A DNA stretch of 64,000 bases from UBA1402 sp964575345. Lineage in GTDB: Bacteria > Bacteroidota > Bacteroidia > Bacteroidales > UBA1402. The position numbers were made by a program, and so were the translations under genes. Of the stretch, positions 35,444 to 43,099 are shown piece after piece. Within the stretch, counting starts at the first letter, position 1. Each line of letters starts with the position of its first letter. The stretch lies in assembly GCA_964575345.1 (NCBI GenBank), contig CAZNQD010000003.1, positions 15,525-79,524 on the forward strand, written 5' to 3'. Below the pieces are notes generated by a model. That model searched no databases and was not told the DNA's origin. It saw only the letters and a list, made by a program, of their open reading frames with translations.

Positions 35444-35797
35444 TCACTTAATCAGTCTGTTGGTCGCAGTGTCAGGAAAAATGATACGAGGTTCAAATGT
35501 GCTTGCCTCCTGCGCATCCATCAAAGCATACGACAGTATAATCACAACGTCGCCGGGTAAAGCCCTGCGAGCTGCGGCCCCGTTAAGACAAATAACGCCG
35601 GAACCTCTCTTTCCCTTGATAACATAAGTTTCAAAACGTTCTCCGTTATTGTTGTTCAATACCGTTACCTTTTCGTTGGGAATAAGGTTGGCAGCCTCAA
35701 TCAGTTCTTCATCGATAGTGATGCTACCGATGTAATCCAGGTTGGCTTCTGTCACATGAACCCTGTGAATTTTTGATTTTAGGACCTCAATCAGCAT
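35444..35797 (-). CDS. panD: aspartate 1-decarboxylase proenzyme
   Basis: 117 residues. It makes beta-alanine for pantothenate. The self-cleavage site Gly24-Ser25 lies in DYIGSITID, which yields the pyruvoyl group; the usual NGAAAR motif is near 73-78 (LNGAAARRALPGD). Its start overlaps panC by 11 bases and its stop overlaps a GTG of the M23 gene. Length is usual. Confidence 0.96.
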   Translation of the reverse strand: MLIEVLKSKIHRVHVTEANLDYIGSITIDEELIEAANLIPNEKVTVLNNNNGERFETYVIKGKRGSGVICLNGAAARRALPGDVVIILSYALMDAQEASTFEPRIIFPDTATNRLIK

Positions 35798-36644
35798 TTT
35801 TATATTCTATGTTATCTATTAAACGCACAGACCCGCAATATACCGCAATACATCCAACCACGCGGGCAGACTCCGCCCATTCGTGTATGCTTTGCAAAGT
35901 GGTTCCGTTAACAATTTCAAAATAATCCAGGCGAAGCATCGGTTCGGCATTGATTCCATTTACTACAAACTCCCTAATCTCTGCCGGCCTTTTCTTCGAA
36001 ACAAAGGTAAGGCTTTCAAATAAATATTTAGATATAAGGGCTGCTTTTTCTTTTTGCTCCGCCGTTAAAAGCTCATTGCGGCTGCTCATGGCTAATCCGC
36101 TCTTTTCCCGCACTATGGGACAGGCTACGATTTGAACCTTCATGCCCAGTTGTTCAACCAATTTACGCACTATGGCTAATTGTTGAAAATCTTTTTGCCC
36201 GAAATAGGCCTTATCGGGTTGCACTGCTTCAAAAAGCTTGCTTACAATCTGAGCAACTCCGTTGAAATGCCCTTTTCTATACACACCTTCCATCACCTCT
36301 TCGAGCAGGCCGAAATTAAAAAGGCGGGTATCTTCTTCAGGGTACATTTCCTGCTCATCCGGCATAAATAAGAGGTTACAACCGGCTTTTTGCAACTTGG
36401 CAGCATCTTTTTCGGGTTGTCTGGGGTATTTGATTAAATCCTTTTTATCATTAAACTGTGTAGGATTTACAAAAACACTGCAAACACAAAAATCATTCTC
36501 ATGAACACAACGTTCTATCAGGGAAATATGCCCCTGATGTAAAGCACCCATTGTGGGAACGAACCCCAGGCTACGGCCTTTGCTGCGTTCGACATCTAAA
36601 ATTGCCCTTAGTTGACTTTTAGTTTTTACTACTTGCATAAACAT
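35787..36644 (-). CDS. panC: pantoate-beta-alanine ligase (pantothenate synthetase)
   Basis: 285 residues (ATG 36644; ATG 36638 is equally possible). It joins pantoate and beta-alanine using ATP. Nucleotidyltransferase signature PTMGALHQGH with the HxGH pair His36/His39; also FVNPTQFN, YFGQKDFQQL and KSGLAMSSRN. It is first of the panC-panD-M23-mutase operon. No panB is present. No exact -7 box was found upstream. Confidence 0.96.
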   Translation of the reverse strand: MFMQVVKTKSQLRAILDVERSKGRSLGFVPTMGALHQGHISLIERCVHENDFCVCSVFVNPTQFNDKKDLIKYPRQPEKDAAKLQKAGCNLLFMPDEQEMYPEEDTRLFNFGLLEEVMEGVYRKGHFNGVAQIVSKLFEAVQPDKAYFGQKDFQQLAIVRKLVEQLGMKVQIVACPIVREKSGLAMSSRNELLTAEQKEKAALISKYLFESLTFVSKKRPAEIREFVVNGINAEPMLRLDYFEIVNGTTLQSIHEWAESARVVGCIAVYCGSVRLIDNIEYKNAD

Positions 36645-36753
36645 CTGAAAATTTGCTGGATTTCTCCCTTAAAAGAGGGCGCAAAAAAACCAAATTTTTG
36701 CCATTAAAAAAAATAATACGCTCATTTCTTGCATATCTACCTGTTTTTTTTAG

Positions 36754-36761
36754 TATCTTTG
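36754..36761 (+). promoter_or_regulatory. -7 box of the glycogen-synthase-like gene
   Basis: TATCTTTG, exact match, with TTG at 36729-36731 22 bases upstream. It lies within the longest frame (TTG 36729), so the start is ATG 36792. Confidence 0.6.
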
Positions 36762-36791
36762 CACCTATATGTTCACAATCCTTTTGTTTTT

Positions 36792-37604
36792 ATGAAACCG
36801 GCGAAAGTACTGTTCATCTGTCAAGAAATTATGCCTTATGTTCCAGAAACGGAACTTTCGTCCATCTGCCGCCGTTTACCTCAGTCTATACAGGATAATG
36901 GCAGTGAAATCAGGACTTTTATGCCCAAATACGGCTGCATAAACGAGCGCAGAAACCAATTACACGAAGTAATCAGGTTATCTGGCATGAACCTGATTAT
37001 CGACGACAACGATCATCCGCTTATTATCAAAGTAGCTTCCATTCAGGCAGCCCGTATGCAAGTTTATTTTATCGATAACGACGATTTTTTTCAACGCAAA
37101 GCCCTGGTTTGTGATGAATCGGGCATAGATTATTTTGATAACGACGAGAGGTCGATTTTTTTTGTACGCGGAGTCATCGAAACAGTTCGAAAACTACGCT
37201 GGACACCCGATATTATACATTGTCACGGGTGGTTTTCGGCCCTGGCTCCCCTATACATCAAAAAAGCCTTCGACGATGATCCCTGCTTTAGGGATACTAA
37301 GGTAGTTTATTCTATTTACAACGATGCTTTTGATGAAAGCTTTCGGAAAGTGTTCAATCACAAACTTCTTGTACAGGGTATTGAACAAGAAGATATCGCT
37401 GAGATAAAGAACAAAGCCGATTACCTGAACCTGTCAAAATTAGCCATTCGCCATGCTGACGGCATCATTCAGGCCAGCCACAAAATCAGCAGCAAAGTAA
37501 AAAAAGCGGCGGAAGAATCGGGAAAACCCTTTATGATTGCCAATGAAAGTGAGGACTTCTCTGATTACAGCGAATTTTACGACCTTCTTTTAGAACAAGC
37601 TTAA
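36792..37604 (+). CDS. half-length glycogen/starch-synthase-like (GT5 N-domain) protein
   Basis: 270 residues from MKPAKVLFICQEIMPYVPE. It resembles only the N-terminal Rossmann domain of GT5 glycogen synthases: the start, RTFMPKYG, VYFIDNDDFFQR, PDIIHCHGWFSALAP and VVYSIYNDAF. The K-x-G-G-L donor loop is replaced by PETELSS, and the C-terminal nucleotide-binding domain of the normal 480-residue enzyme is absent. Catalysis is therefore unlikely, though a glucan-binding or regulatory role is possible. Short forms of this kind occur in other Bacteroidota, from memory. DUF4270 follows after 1 base. Confidence 0.8.
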   Translation: MKPAKVLFICQEIMPYVPETELSSICRRLPQSIQDNGSEIRTFMPKYGCINERRNQLHEVIRLSGMNLIIDDNDHPLIIKVASIQAARMQVYFIDNDDFFQRKALVCDESGIDYFDNDERSIFFVRGVIETVRKLRWTPDIIHCHGWFSALAPLYIKKAFDDDPCFRDTKVVYSIYNDAFDESFRKVFNHKLLVQGIEQEDIAEIKNKADYLNLSKLAIRHADGIIQASHKISSKVKKAAEESGKPFMIANESEDFSDYSEFYDLLLEQA

Positions 37605-37605
37605 T

Positions 37606-38955
37606 ATGCCCAAGTATTTTATTCCCGGCGTGTTGATCACGCTGCTTTTTACAGCATTATCATGCACGGAAGGTCAAAACATCGGAGGCAGCATACAACC
37701 GCCCGGTGATGTTGTATCGACCGATACAGCCAGTTTCTTTTTAACTACAGAAACCGTAAAAGTCGATTCCATTCTTTACAAGAACAGTGTAGCTCTTTTG
37801 GGCGAATTCACCGATGCTTTTTTCGGAACTACCAAAGCGGAGTTTTTGGCCCAGGTATATTGTCCCCTTAATTTTACCTTCGACGAAAGCATCCAGCGAA
37901 TCGATTCTGCCTATTTGTATTTGTATTACAACGATTGGTTTGGCGATTCTCTCGCCTTGATGGAACTGAGCGTATACGAACTTACAAAAGCCCTGGATCA
38001 CACAAAGCCTTATTATACCAACATTAATACGGACAATTACTACGATAAATCGAAAAAGATAGGTTCGGTCAGCTATTCTACAGGAGAACCCTTTACCGAT
38101 GTTGAGACATCAAGCGATTATTCCAGCATCCGGGTTAGTATTGATACCGCCTTTGCCCGGCGGATACTTCTGGAAAACAGGAATCACCCGGATTTTTTTG
38201 CCAATCCAAGGATTTTTGCCGATTCAGTGCTTCACGGCATTGCTGTCAGCCCCAGTTTCGGTAACGGAAACCTTATGTATATTGAACACGCCGAATTTGA
38301 ATTCTGCTATCAATACAGCTACACCGATACAACAGGTGCAGTAAAAGATACTACCGGAGCAAGTTACTTTCCGGTAACCAAAGAAGTAAGGCAAATAAAC
38401 AAGTATCAGCACCCCGATCTGGCGGGCTACCTGCCTTTGAACAGCGGTGACTCCCTGAATTATATTTTTTCACCCGCAGGCTTATTTACCCGTATTGAAT
38501 TGCCTGTTGAAGAAATTCTTTCCAGACTGGAAGGGAAAAATATCAACAGCGCCAGAATTAAAGCGGTGGTCACGAATCTTGACGACAGCAAATGGGGGAT
38601 GCTCCCGCCCGATAACCTCCTGCTCGTTAAAGAAGAAGACATACATGATTTTTTTGCCGGCTACAACAACGCCGATAAACTTTACTCTTTTTTAGCGAAC
38701 TACAACACCCGGGATGATCTTTTTTCTTTCGATTTGAGTTCTTTCATGCAAAAAACCGTACGCAACGACAGCACCTTTAGTCCCTACAACAAATTGCTGA
38801 TGGTTCCTGTAAGCAAGATAACACTGAACAGTGTATCAACAAGTACACTTTTTTTGGTTCAAAACATTTTGCCCAATGCAACCAAGGTTCGCAGTGCCAC
38901 ACATCCTCAAAAACCCATGAAACTTGAGATTGTTTACAGCAACAAACTTGAGTAA
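37606..38955 (+). CDS. DUF4270 lipoprotein
   Basis: 449 residues. SPII signal with lipobox ALSC (Cys20). The body is the DUF4270 domain, recognised from STDTASFFLTTETVKVDSI, LLGEFTDAFFGTTKAEFLAQ and IDSAYLYLYY. It is a beta-rich outer-membrane lipoprotein of unknown function. It starts 1 base after the glycogen-synthase-like stop; this pair with panC nearby recurs in Bacteroidales, from memory. It is convergent with cdd, which ends 3 bases away. Confidence 0.85.
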   Translation: MPKYFIPGVLITLLFTALSCTEGQNIGGSIQPPGDVVSTDTASFFLTTETVKVDSILYKNSVALLGEFTDAFFGTTKAEFLAQVYCPLNFTFDESIQRIDSAYLYLYYNDWFGDSLALMELSVYELTKALDHTKPYYTNINTDNYYDKSKKIGSVSYSTGEPFTDVETSSDYSSIRVSIDTAFARRILLENRNHPDFFANPRIFADSVLHGIAVSPSFGNGNLMYIEHAEFEFCYQYSYTDTTGAVKDTTGASYFPVTKEVRQINKYQHPDLAGYLPLNSGDSLNYIFSPAGLFTRIELPVEEILSRLEGKNINSARIKAVVTNLDDSKWGMLPPDNLLLVKEEDIHDFFAGYNNADKLYSFLANYNTRDDLFSFDLSSFMQKTVRNDSTFSPYNKLLMVPVSKITLNSVSTSTLFLVQNILPNATKVRSATHPQKPMKLEIVYSNKLE

Positions 38956-38957
38956 AA

Positions 38958-39425
38958 TTACAGCTTGAAGGATAAAGGCAATAAACTGGCAGCCGATTCT
39001 GCCACAGCCACTTCTTTTTCTCCATAGAGCAGCAGCCTGATGGCTGTATTTTGTCGCTGCTCGCTTTCAAGTAAAACCTGCCTGCAACTTCCGCAGGGAG
39101 TAATTGGGTCTTTAGTAAAAATCCCCCCCCTATTGGCCGTTACGGCCAAACTAAGAACCCTGTTTTGAGGATATGTCGCATTAGCATAAAACAGCACCAC
39201 ACGTTCAGCACAAAGTCCCGAAGGATAAGCGGCATTCTCCTGATTACCGGCCGTTAGGATTTTCCCGTTGTCGAGCAACACAGCCGAGCCCACTTTAAAT
39301 CCCGAATAAGGTGCATAGGCCTCTAAACCGGCCTTTTTTGCAGCATTTATCAATTCTTTTTCCTGCTTGCTTAATTCATCAAAAGAACAATATGTTATAT
39401 TTGTCCTTATTTCCTTTTTGTACAT
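38958..39425 (-). CDS. cdd: cytidine deaminase
   Basis: 155 residues. Zinc motif Cys72-Ala-Glu74 (GLCAERVVLF) and Pro110-Cys111-Gly-Ser-Cys114 (CGSCRQVLLE). It deaminates cytidine and deoxycytidine to uridine forms for salvage. Length and the AYAPYSGFKVGSAV start match homotetrameric Cdd. It is monocistronic with its own -7 box. Confidence 0.95.
   Translation of the reverse strand: MYKKEIRTNITYCSFDELSKQEKELINAAKKAGLEAYAPYSGFKVGSAVLLDNGKILTAGNQENAAYPSGLCAERVVLFYANATYPQNRVLSLAVTANRGGIFTKDPITPCGSCRQVLLESEQRQNTAIRLLLYGEKEVAVAESAASLLPLSFKL
39396..39403 (+). promoter_or_regulatory. possible -7 box for the LysM glucosaminidase gene
   Basis: TATATTTG, exact -7 match, but 65 bases before the ATG at 39468 and inside the start of cdd on the other strand. 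The nearest TTG is 26 bases upstream, too far, so this may be chance. Confidence 0.3.
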
Positions 39426-39451
39426 CTGAGCTGATTTTTACGTCTTCAGCA

Positions 39452-39459
39452 CAAAAATA
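39452..39459 (-). promoter_or_regulatory. -7 box of cdd
   Basis: TATTTTTG on the minus strand, exact match, 27 bases before the cdd ATG at 39425. No -33 TTG was found. Confidence 0.55.
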
Positions 39460-39467
39460 CCATTTCT

Positions 39468-40634
39468 ATGAGCAGATACGCATTTTTAGCCCTATTTATT
39501 TTAGGCTTTATTTATTTCCCCCTACAGGCACAAGAGCGCTTAAAACCTTACGAAGACTATATCCGAAAGTACACCCCGCTGGCCATGACACAACAAGTCG
39601 TATACGGCATACCTGCCAGTATAACTCTTGCACAGGGCCTCCTGGAATCGGGTGCAGGCAACAGCAGTCTGGCAAAAAACAGCAATAATCACTTTGGGAT
39701 AAAATGCCACGACGACTGGACAGGAAAAACCTATTCCCATTTTGATGACGGAGAAATGAGTTGCTTTAGACAATATTCCAAGGTAGAAGAATCTTACAAA
39801 GACCATTCCATATTTTTAAGCGAAAAGGAGCGTTACGCATCTTTGTTTGAATTGAATGTAAAAAACTACAAAGCCTGGGCCAAAGGCTTAAAAAAAGCAG
39901 GTTATGCCACCGATCGCCAATACGATAAGAAACTTATAAAAATCATTGAACAATACGATCTGGACAAAATAGACAAACTGGCACTCAACAAAAGCCGGGC
40001 AAAAAAGATTATCCGAAACTGGGAAAAAGAATATCCCGAAGAAACCGCAACGGCCCAAAAACCCTCGGGTGAAACTGAGTCAGGTGCTATAGCTCAAAAG
40101 GAAAAATCACCAAGAGTTGTAAAAACCGGCAAAAAACAAGAACCCGCAGCCCGCAAAGAAATCCAGCTTGCCGAAAAAGCCAAAGATTACAGCTACATTG
40201 CCGAAACCAGCAGAGAAGAACAAATTCAGCGCAACGAGCGCAACGAACGCACCGACAACCTGCCCCACGTTATTAACGCCGTACAAAGCCATACAATTTT
40301 ATATAAGGGCATAACACCTTATATTATAGCACAATACGGAGATAATTTTGACAATATTTCCGATGAATTCGGCTTAAGCCCTCAACGTTTAAAAAAATGG
40401 AATGAATGGCCTCCCAGGTATAAAATTTCGGTAGGAGATGTTATCTTCCTGAGCAAAAAAGCCCAGTCCTGGGATGGCGAAGAAAGCGTCTATGTAGTAC
40501 GTGAAGGGGACAGCATGCATAGTATTTCACAACAATTCGGACTTCGGGTAAGCGCAGTCTACCAGTTGAATGACATGGAATTTGGCGAAGGTCTCGAGGT
40601 AGGTCAGGAATTAAAATTGAAGGCTCAGGAATAA
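39468..40634 (+). CDS. exported glucosaminidase (GH73) with two LysM domains
   Basis: 388 residues. SPI signal ends LQA, so the mature protein begins with Gln22. The catalytic GH73 domain (about 27-175) has LAQGLLESGAGNSSLAKNSNNHFGIKC with the likely catalytic Glu60. A charged linker (about 200-265) precedes two LysM domains (about 268-325 and 335-385; VVREGDSMHSISQQFGLRVSAVYQLN is clear). It should cut the glycan strands of peptidoglycan in the periplasm. Monocistronic, followed by guaA. Confidence 0.9.
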   Translation: MSRYAFLALFILGFIYFPLQAQERLKPYEDYIRKYTPLAMTQQVVYGIPASITLAQGLLESGAGNSSLAKNSNNHFGIKCHDDWTGKTYSHFDDGEMSCFRQYSKVEESYKDHSIFLSEKERYASLFELNVKNYKAWAKGLKKAGYATDRQYDKKLIKIIEQYDLDKIDKLALNKSRAKKIIRNWEKEYPEETATAQKPSGETESGAIAQKEKSPRVVKTGKKQEPAARKEIQLAEKAKDYSYIAETSREEQIQRNERNERTDNLPHVINAVQSHTILYKGITPYIIAQYGDNFDNISDEFGLSPQRLKKWNEWPPRYKISVGDVIFLSKKAQSWDGEESVYVVREGDSMHSISQQFGLRVSAVYQLNDMEFGEGLEVGQELKLKAQE

Positions 40635-40654
40635 AAAAATAGCAAAGCTTTTTA

Positions 40655-40662
40655 TACCTTTG
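40655..40662 (+). promoter_or_regulatory. -7 box of guaA
   Basis: TACCTTTG, exact match, 28 bases before the guaA ATG. No -33 TTG was found at the usual spacing. Confidence 0.55.
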
Positions 40663-40690
40663 CACCCCAAACTATTATCAATTCCCCACT

Positions 40691-42211
40691 ATGCAAGAAA
40701 AAATTGTCGTACTCGATTTCGGTTCCCAGACCACTCAGCTCATTGCCAGACGCATCAGAGAGCTAAGCACCTTTTGTGAAATCTATCCTTACAACAAATT
40801 TCCCGAAAATACCGACGGTATCAAAGGGGTAATCCTGTCGGGCAGCCCCTTTTCTGTTTACGACAAAAACGCCTTTGACTTTGATTTAAATTTACTGAGA
40901 AAAAAATTCCCTCTGCTGGGCATATGTTACGGAGCACAATTGATTGTCCACAAAGCCGGCGGTAAAGTGGAAGCCTCCGGAAGCAGAGAATACGGGAGGG
41001 CCTTTTTTGAATCAGTCAACACCAACGACCTCTTGTTCAAGGGACTCAATCCCCTGGCTCCTGTCTGGATGTCGCATGGGGACAGCATCACTAAACTGCC
41101 CGTTGAATTTGAAAAAATCGCTCTGACCACAGACATTCCGGTGGCAGCGTTCAAAGTTCAGGGAGAAGCCACCTGGGGTGTTCAATTTCACCCCGAAGTA
41201 TTCCATACGGAAGAAGGCAGCAAAATTCTGGGCAACTTTCTGGATCTTTGTACCTGCACCCGCAATTGGACACCGGCTTCGTTTATCGAATCAACGGTGG
41301 CTCAATTGAAAGAAACTCTGGGAAAAGATAAAGTAGTCTTAGGCTTGTCCGGCGGGGTGGATTCCTCTGTTACTGCCTTGCTGCTAAACAAAGCCATTGG
41401 CAAAAATCTTACCTGCATCTTTGTAGACCACGGACTTTTACGCAAATACGAATTTGAAACAGTACTGAAGGATTATGAGTCATTCGGATTGAACGTGATT
41501 GGTGTAGAAGCCAAAGAAAAATTCTATCGCGAACTGGCAGGTGTCAGCGATCCCGAGAAAAAAAGGAAAATCATTGGTAAAGGATTTATCGATGTTTTTG
41601 ACGAAGAAGCCAAAAAGCTGGACAACATTAAATGGTTAGGACAAGGCACCATTTATCCGGATATTATTGAATCATTGTCCATTACCGGAACGACCATAAA
41701 AAGCCATCACAATGTAGGCGGACTGCCGGCAGTAATGAATCTTAAACTGGTTGAACCCTTGAAGCTACTGTTCAAGGATGAAGTACGCCGTGTTGGCGCC
41801 GCTTTGGGCATGCCTGAGCGATTTATCCACAGACATCCTTTCCCCGGGCCCGGACTGGGTGTCCGCATTTTGGGTGACATTACACCCGAAAAAGTGCGTA
41901 TCCTGCAAGATGCTGATCATATTTTTATATCCCTGCTACGCGAATGGGGACTCTACGATAAGGTCTGGCAGGCATTGACTATCTTGCTTCCTGTCAGGTC
42001 TGTAGGTGTTATGGGCGACGAACGCACCTACGAAAACGCCGTTGTTTTGCGGGCTGTTACCTCGACCGACGCCATGACGGCAGATTGGGCTCAACTGCCC
42101 TATGACTTTTTGGCCAAAGTATCCAACGATATCATAAACAAAGTGAAAGGCGTTAACCGGGTTGCCTACGATATCAGCTCTAAACCACCCGCCACCATAG
42201 AGTGGGAATAA
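40691..42211 (+). CDS. guaA: GMP synthase (glutamine-hydrolysing)
   Basis: 506 residues. An N-terminal class I glutaminase has Cys79 in GICYGAQ and the His/Glu pair of QFHPEVFHT; the ATP pyrophosphatase domain has the PP-loop SGGVDSS at 220-226; the dimerisation domain ends PPATIEWE. It converts XMP to GMP. Slightly shorter than the E. coli enzyme, with no missing motif. Monocistronic with a -7 box and convergent with the GIN lipoprotein gene 4 bases away. Confidence 0.97.
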   Translation: MQEKIVVLDFGSQTTQLIARRIRELSTFCEIYPYNKFPENTDGIKGVILSGSPFSVYDKNAFDFDLNLLRKKFPLLGICYGAQLIVHKAGGKVEASGSREYGRAFFESVNTNDLLFKGLNPLAPVWMSHGDSITKLPVEFEKIALTTDIPVAAFKVQGEATWGVQFHPEVFHTEEGSKILGNFLDLCTCTRNWTPASFIESTVAQLKETLGKDKVVLGLSGGVDSSVTALLLNKAIGKNLTCIFVDHGLLRKYEFETVLKDYESFGLNVIGVEAKEKFYRELAGVSDPEKKRKIIGKGFIDVFDEEAKKLDNIKWLGQGTIYPDIIESLSITGTTIKSHHNVGGLPAVMNLKLVEPLKLLFKDEVRRVGAALGMPERFIHRHPFPGPGLGVRILGDITPEKVRILQDADHIFISLLREWGLYDKVWQALTILLPVRSVGVMGDERTYENAVVLRAVTSTDAMTADWAQLPYDFLAKVSNDIINKVKGVNRVAYDISSKPPATIEWE

Positions 42212-42215
42212 AGCC

Positions 42216-43046
42216 TTAGGGATTTGTATTGATTAAGCCACCGCTGCCGTTACCTGTCATCGTTATCCTGGGATAGCCCTGGTAATAAATATTGCCGCTG
42301 CCATTAACCAAGATGTTCAGTTCGCTGCTCACATTTATATAGGCGCAACCGGAGCCGTTGATGCGAATATCATACTTTCGGGTTAACATATCATAGGCTG
42401 ACAACTTCCCGGCACCGGCTATACGTAGATCAACATAATCGCATTGGCCGCCCAGATTGATGTCACCTGAACCGTCAACATCAATATCCAACTTTTCTGT
42501 TATGATACTATCGATGGTACAAATTCCGCTACCGTCAATATCAATATTGGTTTGTCCGGATTTTATATACGGCGCCTTAATTTTTCCGGAACCGGAAATG
42601 TCCATTGTAAGGTTCTCACATTCAACAGAGTCGTTGTAAATGATTTCTCCGGAACCTGATAAGGATAAGGTGAGATTGTCGGAATGTAATTCATCAACAA
42701 CAATTTTACCTGATCCGCTGAGTTCCGCAAATTTAAGCAAGGGAGTGGATGCGTAAACTTTGATTGGCTCATTATTGGCTATCAATACATTGTTCTTGTT
42801 ATCTACAACCAGCTTATTCCTTACAAATTTTGTAACTATGTATTGCAGTATGTTTGATTCACACTCTACTTCCACTTTGCTACTATCAGCATAATATAAG
42901 TACAATTCAAATTCCCCTCTTGCATCCACTTCATTAAAAGAACTACTGGGACGCATTGCTTTAACAATAATGTGGTCCCCCTCAATTCGGGTACATGAGC
43001 ATATCATGCCCATAGTAAAAATGATCGCGCATAAATACCTTAACAT
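42216..43046 (-). CDS. GIN-domain (DUF2807) lipoprotein
   Basis: 276 residues. Hydrophobic signal with lipobox ICSC (Cys18). The rest is a repetitive beta-structure built on the rhythm SGSGKI / DGSGDI / NGSGN, typical of the head GIN/DUF2807 adhesin-like domain. Ligand and role are unknown; a surface or periplasmic lid is likely. It lies 53 bases after the M16 peptidase and may share its transcript. Confidence 0.85.
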   Translation of the reverse strand: MLRYLCAIIFTMGMICSCTRIEGDHIIVKAMRPSSSFNEVDARGEFELYLYYADSSKVEVECESNILQYIVTKFVRNKLVVDNKNNVLIANNEPIKVYASTPLLKFAELSGSGKIVVDELHSDNLTLSLSGSGEIIYNDSVECENLTMDISGSGKIKAPYIKSGQTNIDIDGSGICTIDSIITEKLDIDVDGSGDINLGGQCDYVDLRIAGAGKLSAYDMLTRKYDIRINGSGCAYINVSSELNILVNGSGNIYYQGYPRITMTGNGSGGLINTNP

Positions 43047-43099
43047 AGGACTTTTAGATAAAAAATTAAACCTTGTCTCACAGCAAATTTGCCCAGGCC

